Assembly (NCBI GenBank): GCA_964011275.1
Contig: CAXGOB010000001.1
Location: 1 to 64,000, forward strand
Length of the DNA stretch: 64,000 bases
Source of the DNA: UBA7328 sp002471345
GTDB lineage: Bacteria; Bacteroidota; Bacteroidia; Chitinophagales; Saprospiraceae
Direction of reading: 5' to 3'
The translations under genes and the position numbers were made by a program. Positions 63,465 through 64,000 of this stretch are shown piece by piece. Each line of letters begins with the position of its first letter. The stretch's first letter is position 1. The notes below the pieces were generated by a model. The model was not told where the DNA came from, did no database searches, and saw nothing but the letters and a program-made list of their open reading frames with translations.

Positions 63465-64000
63465 ATGAAGTTCGAGGGTAAATATATCATAAGAGCAGAT
63501 GAGGTAACTCCTGACAAAATGATGTCGGTCCCTGCAATGCTCAGACTGATGCAAGAAGGAAGTATGCAGAATTCTCTCGAGCATAGTTTTTCTGTTTGGG
63601 ATATGGAAAGTGATAATATTTCTTGGGTTCTTTTGAGAAAAAATCTTAAAATTTATAACTATCCAATGTTAGGTGATAAGGTTAAAATAGTGACCTATCC
63701 AATTACCACAGAAAAGATATTAGCTTCGAGAGATTACAAATTATATGATGCTCAAAACAAGCTTCTTTCTACTGCTTCTTCAACCTGGACCATACTTAAT
63801 CTTAGCACTAGAAAACTAGAACGCATTCCATTAAAATATAAGGACATGGTCGCACCTGAGGAGGAGCAAATACTTGAACCCCCCTCATCCAAATTTCGGA
63901 GACCAACAGAATTTGAGTTTATTAAAGAGTTTTCTCCAAACTATTATGACACTGACTGGAATGATCATGTAAACAATATCTATTTTATCAAATCAATGAT
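63465..64000 (+). CDS. Acyl-ACP thioesterase-like protein (3' end outside window)
   Basis: The frame from ATG 63465 stays open to the window end (at least 178 codons). The protein has a hotdog-fold pattern: IRADEVTPDKMMSVPAMLRLMQEGS, then ISWVLLRKNLKIYNYPMLGD, ILASRDYKLYDA, and a second hotdog opening with NYYDTDWNDHVNNIYF, where the Asn-His residues mark the FatA-like catalytic site. Acyl-ACP thioesterases release fatty acids from acyl carrier protein in the cytoplasm. It starts 1 base after the M15B stop. The C-terminal end is missing from the window. Confidence 0.85.
   Translation, partial: MKFEGKYIIRADEVTPDKMMSVPAMLRLMQEGSMQNSLEHSFSVWDMESDNISWVLLRKNLKIYNYPMLGDKVKIVTYPITTEKILASRDYKLYDAQNKLLSTASSTWTILNLSTRKLERIPLKYKDMVAPEEEQILEPPSSKFRRPTEFEFIKEFSPNYYDTDWNDHVNNIYFIKSM

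Overview
The window comes from a low-GC Bacteroidota chromosome. The evidence is type IX secretion (T9SS) sorting domains of both kinds, a PorP/SprF-family protein, PD40-OmpA proteins, an exact Bacteroidota promoter (TTTG, 19 bases, TACCTTTG), many TPR and TonB-type proteins, and starts without obvious Shine-Dalgarno sites. A marine Saprospirales-like or related lineage is a guess; the window holds no rRNA or other marker that would settle it. I recognised no tRNA, rRNA, CRISPR array, insertion sequence or prophage. Most of the window is core chromosome with a few accessory surface-protein loci.

Layout. 1-2.75 kb: a secreted repeat protein with a T9SS sorting domain, split by an in-frame TGA where its sister repeat has a Cys codon. 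2.9-8.6 kb: an M20 amidohydrolase and an MBL-fold protein, then clpB and an endonuclease/exonuclease/phosphatase protein on the minus strand. 8.8-11.5 kb: a PpiD/SurA-like foldase and a decayed DUF1761 membrane-protein gene. 11.5-22 kb: a minus-strand cassette of a 2577-residue adhesin with a type B sorting domain, its PorP/SprF partner and a PorE-like PD40-OmpA protein. 22-34.3 kb: gltX, a polysaccharide deacetylase, an SDR, an intact DUF1761 gene, moaA-moeA-permease, ligA, plsC-like, and an ECF sigma operon. 34.6-45.4 kb: a TPR protein, a TMTC-like membrane TPR protein, a GH3/beta-lactamase fusion, a LolC/E-type permease, then a tight operon with two cyclophilin lipoproteins (one with a PKD domain), polyphosphate glucokinase and a DUF1569-like protein. 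45.4-53.5 kb: an MBL hydrolase, a TolB-propeller/outer-membrane-barrel protein, a Wzz-like and an O-antigen-ligase-like protein, and an OmpA lipoprotein. 53.7-64 kb: xylA with an SSS symporter, fused thrA, a TonB C-terminal-domain protein, a 428-base gap with a possible minus-strand structured RNA, an HTH protein, a 485-residue conserved protein of unknown function, an M15B carboxypeptidase and an acyl-ACP thioesterase cut by the window edge.

How the genes work together. The clearest functional group is the adhesin/PorP-SprF/PorE-like cassette: T9SS would export the adhesin, and the two partners would hold it at the cell surface. Envelope work recurs elsewhere: the GH3/beta-lactamase fusion and the M15B enzyme for peptidoglycan, the foldase and cyclophilins for periplasmic folding, the LolC/E-type permease, and the Wzz/Wzy-like pair for polysaccharide. 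Metabolic groups are molybdenum cofactor (moaA-moeA), xylose uptake and isomerisation (xylA with a symporter) and the aspartate pathway (thrA). No complete undescribed system is proven. The best leads are the alternating repeat architecture of the giant adhesin, the TGA-split repeat protein, the 59.9-60.0 kb structured RNA candidate and the 485-residue family.
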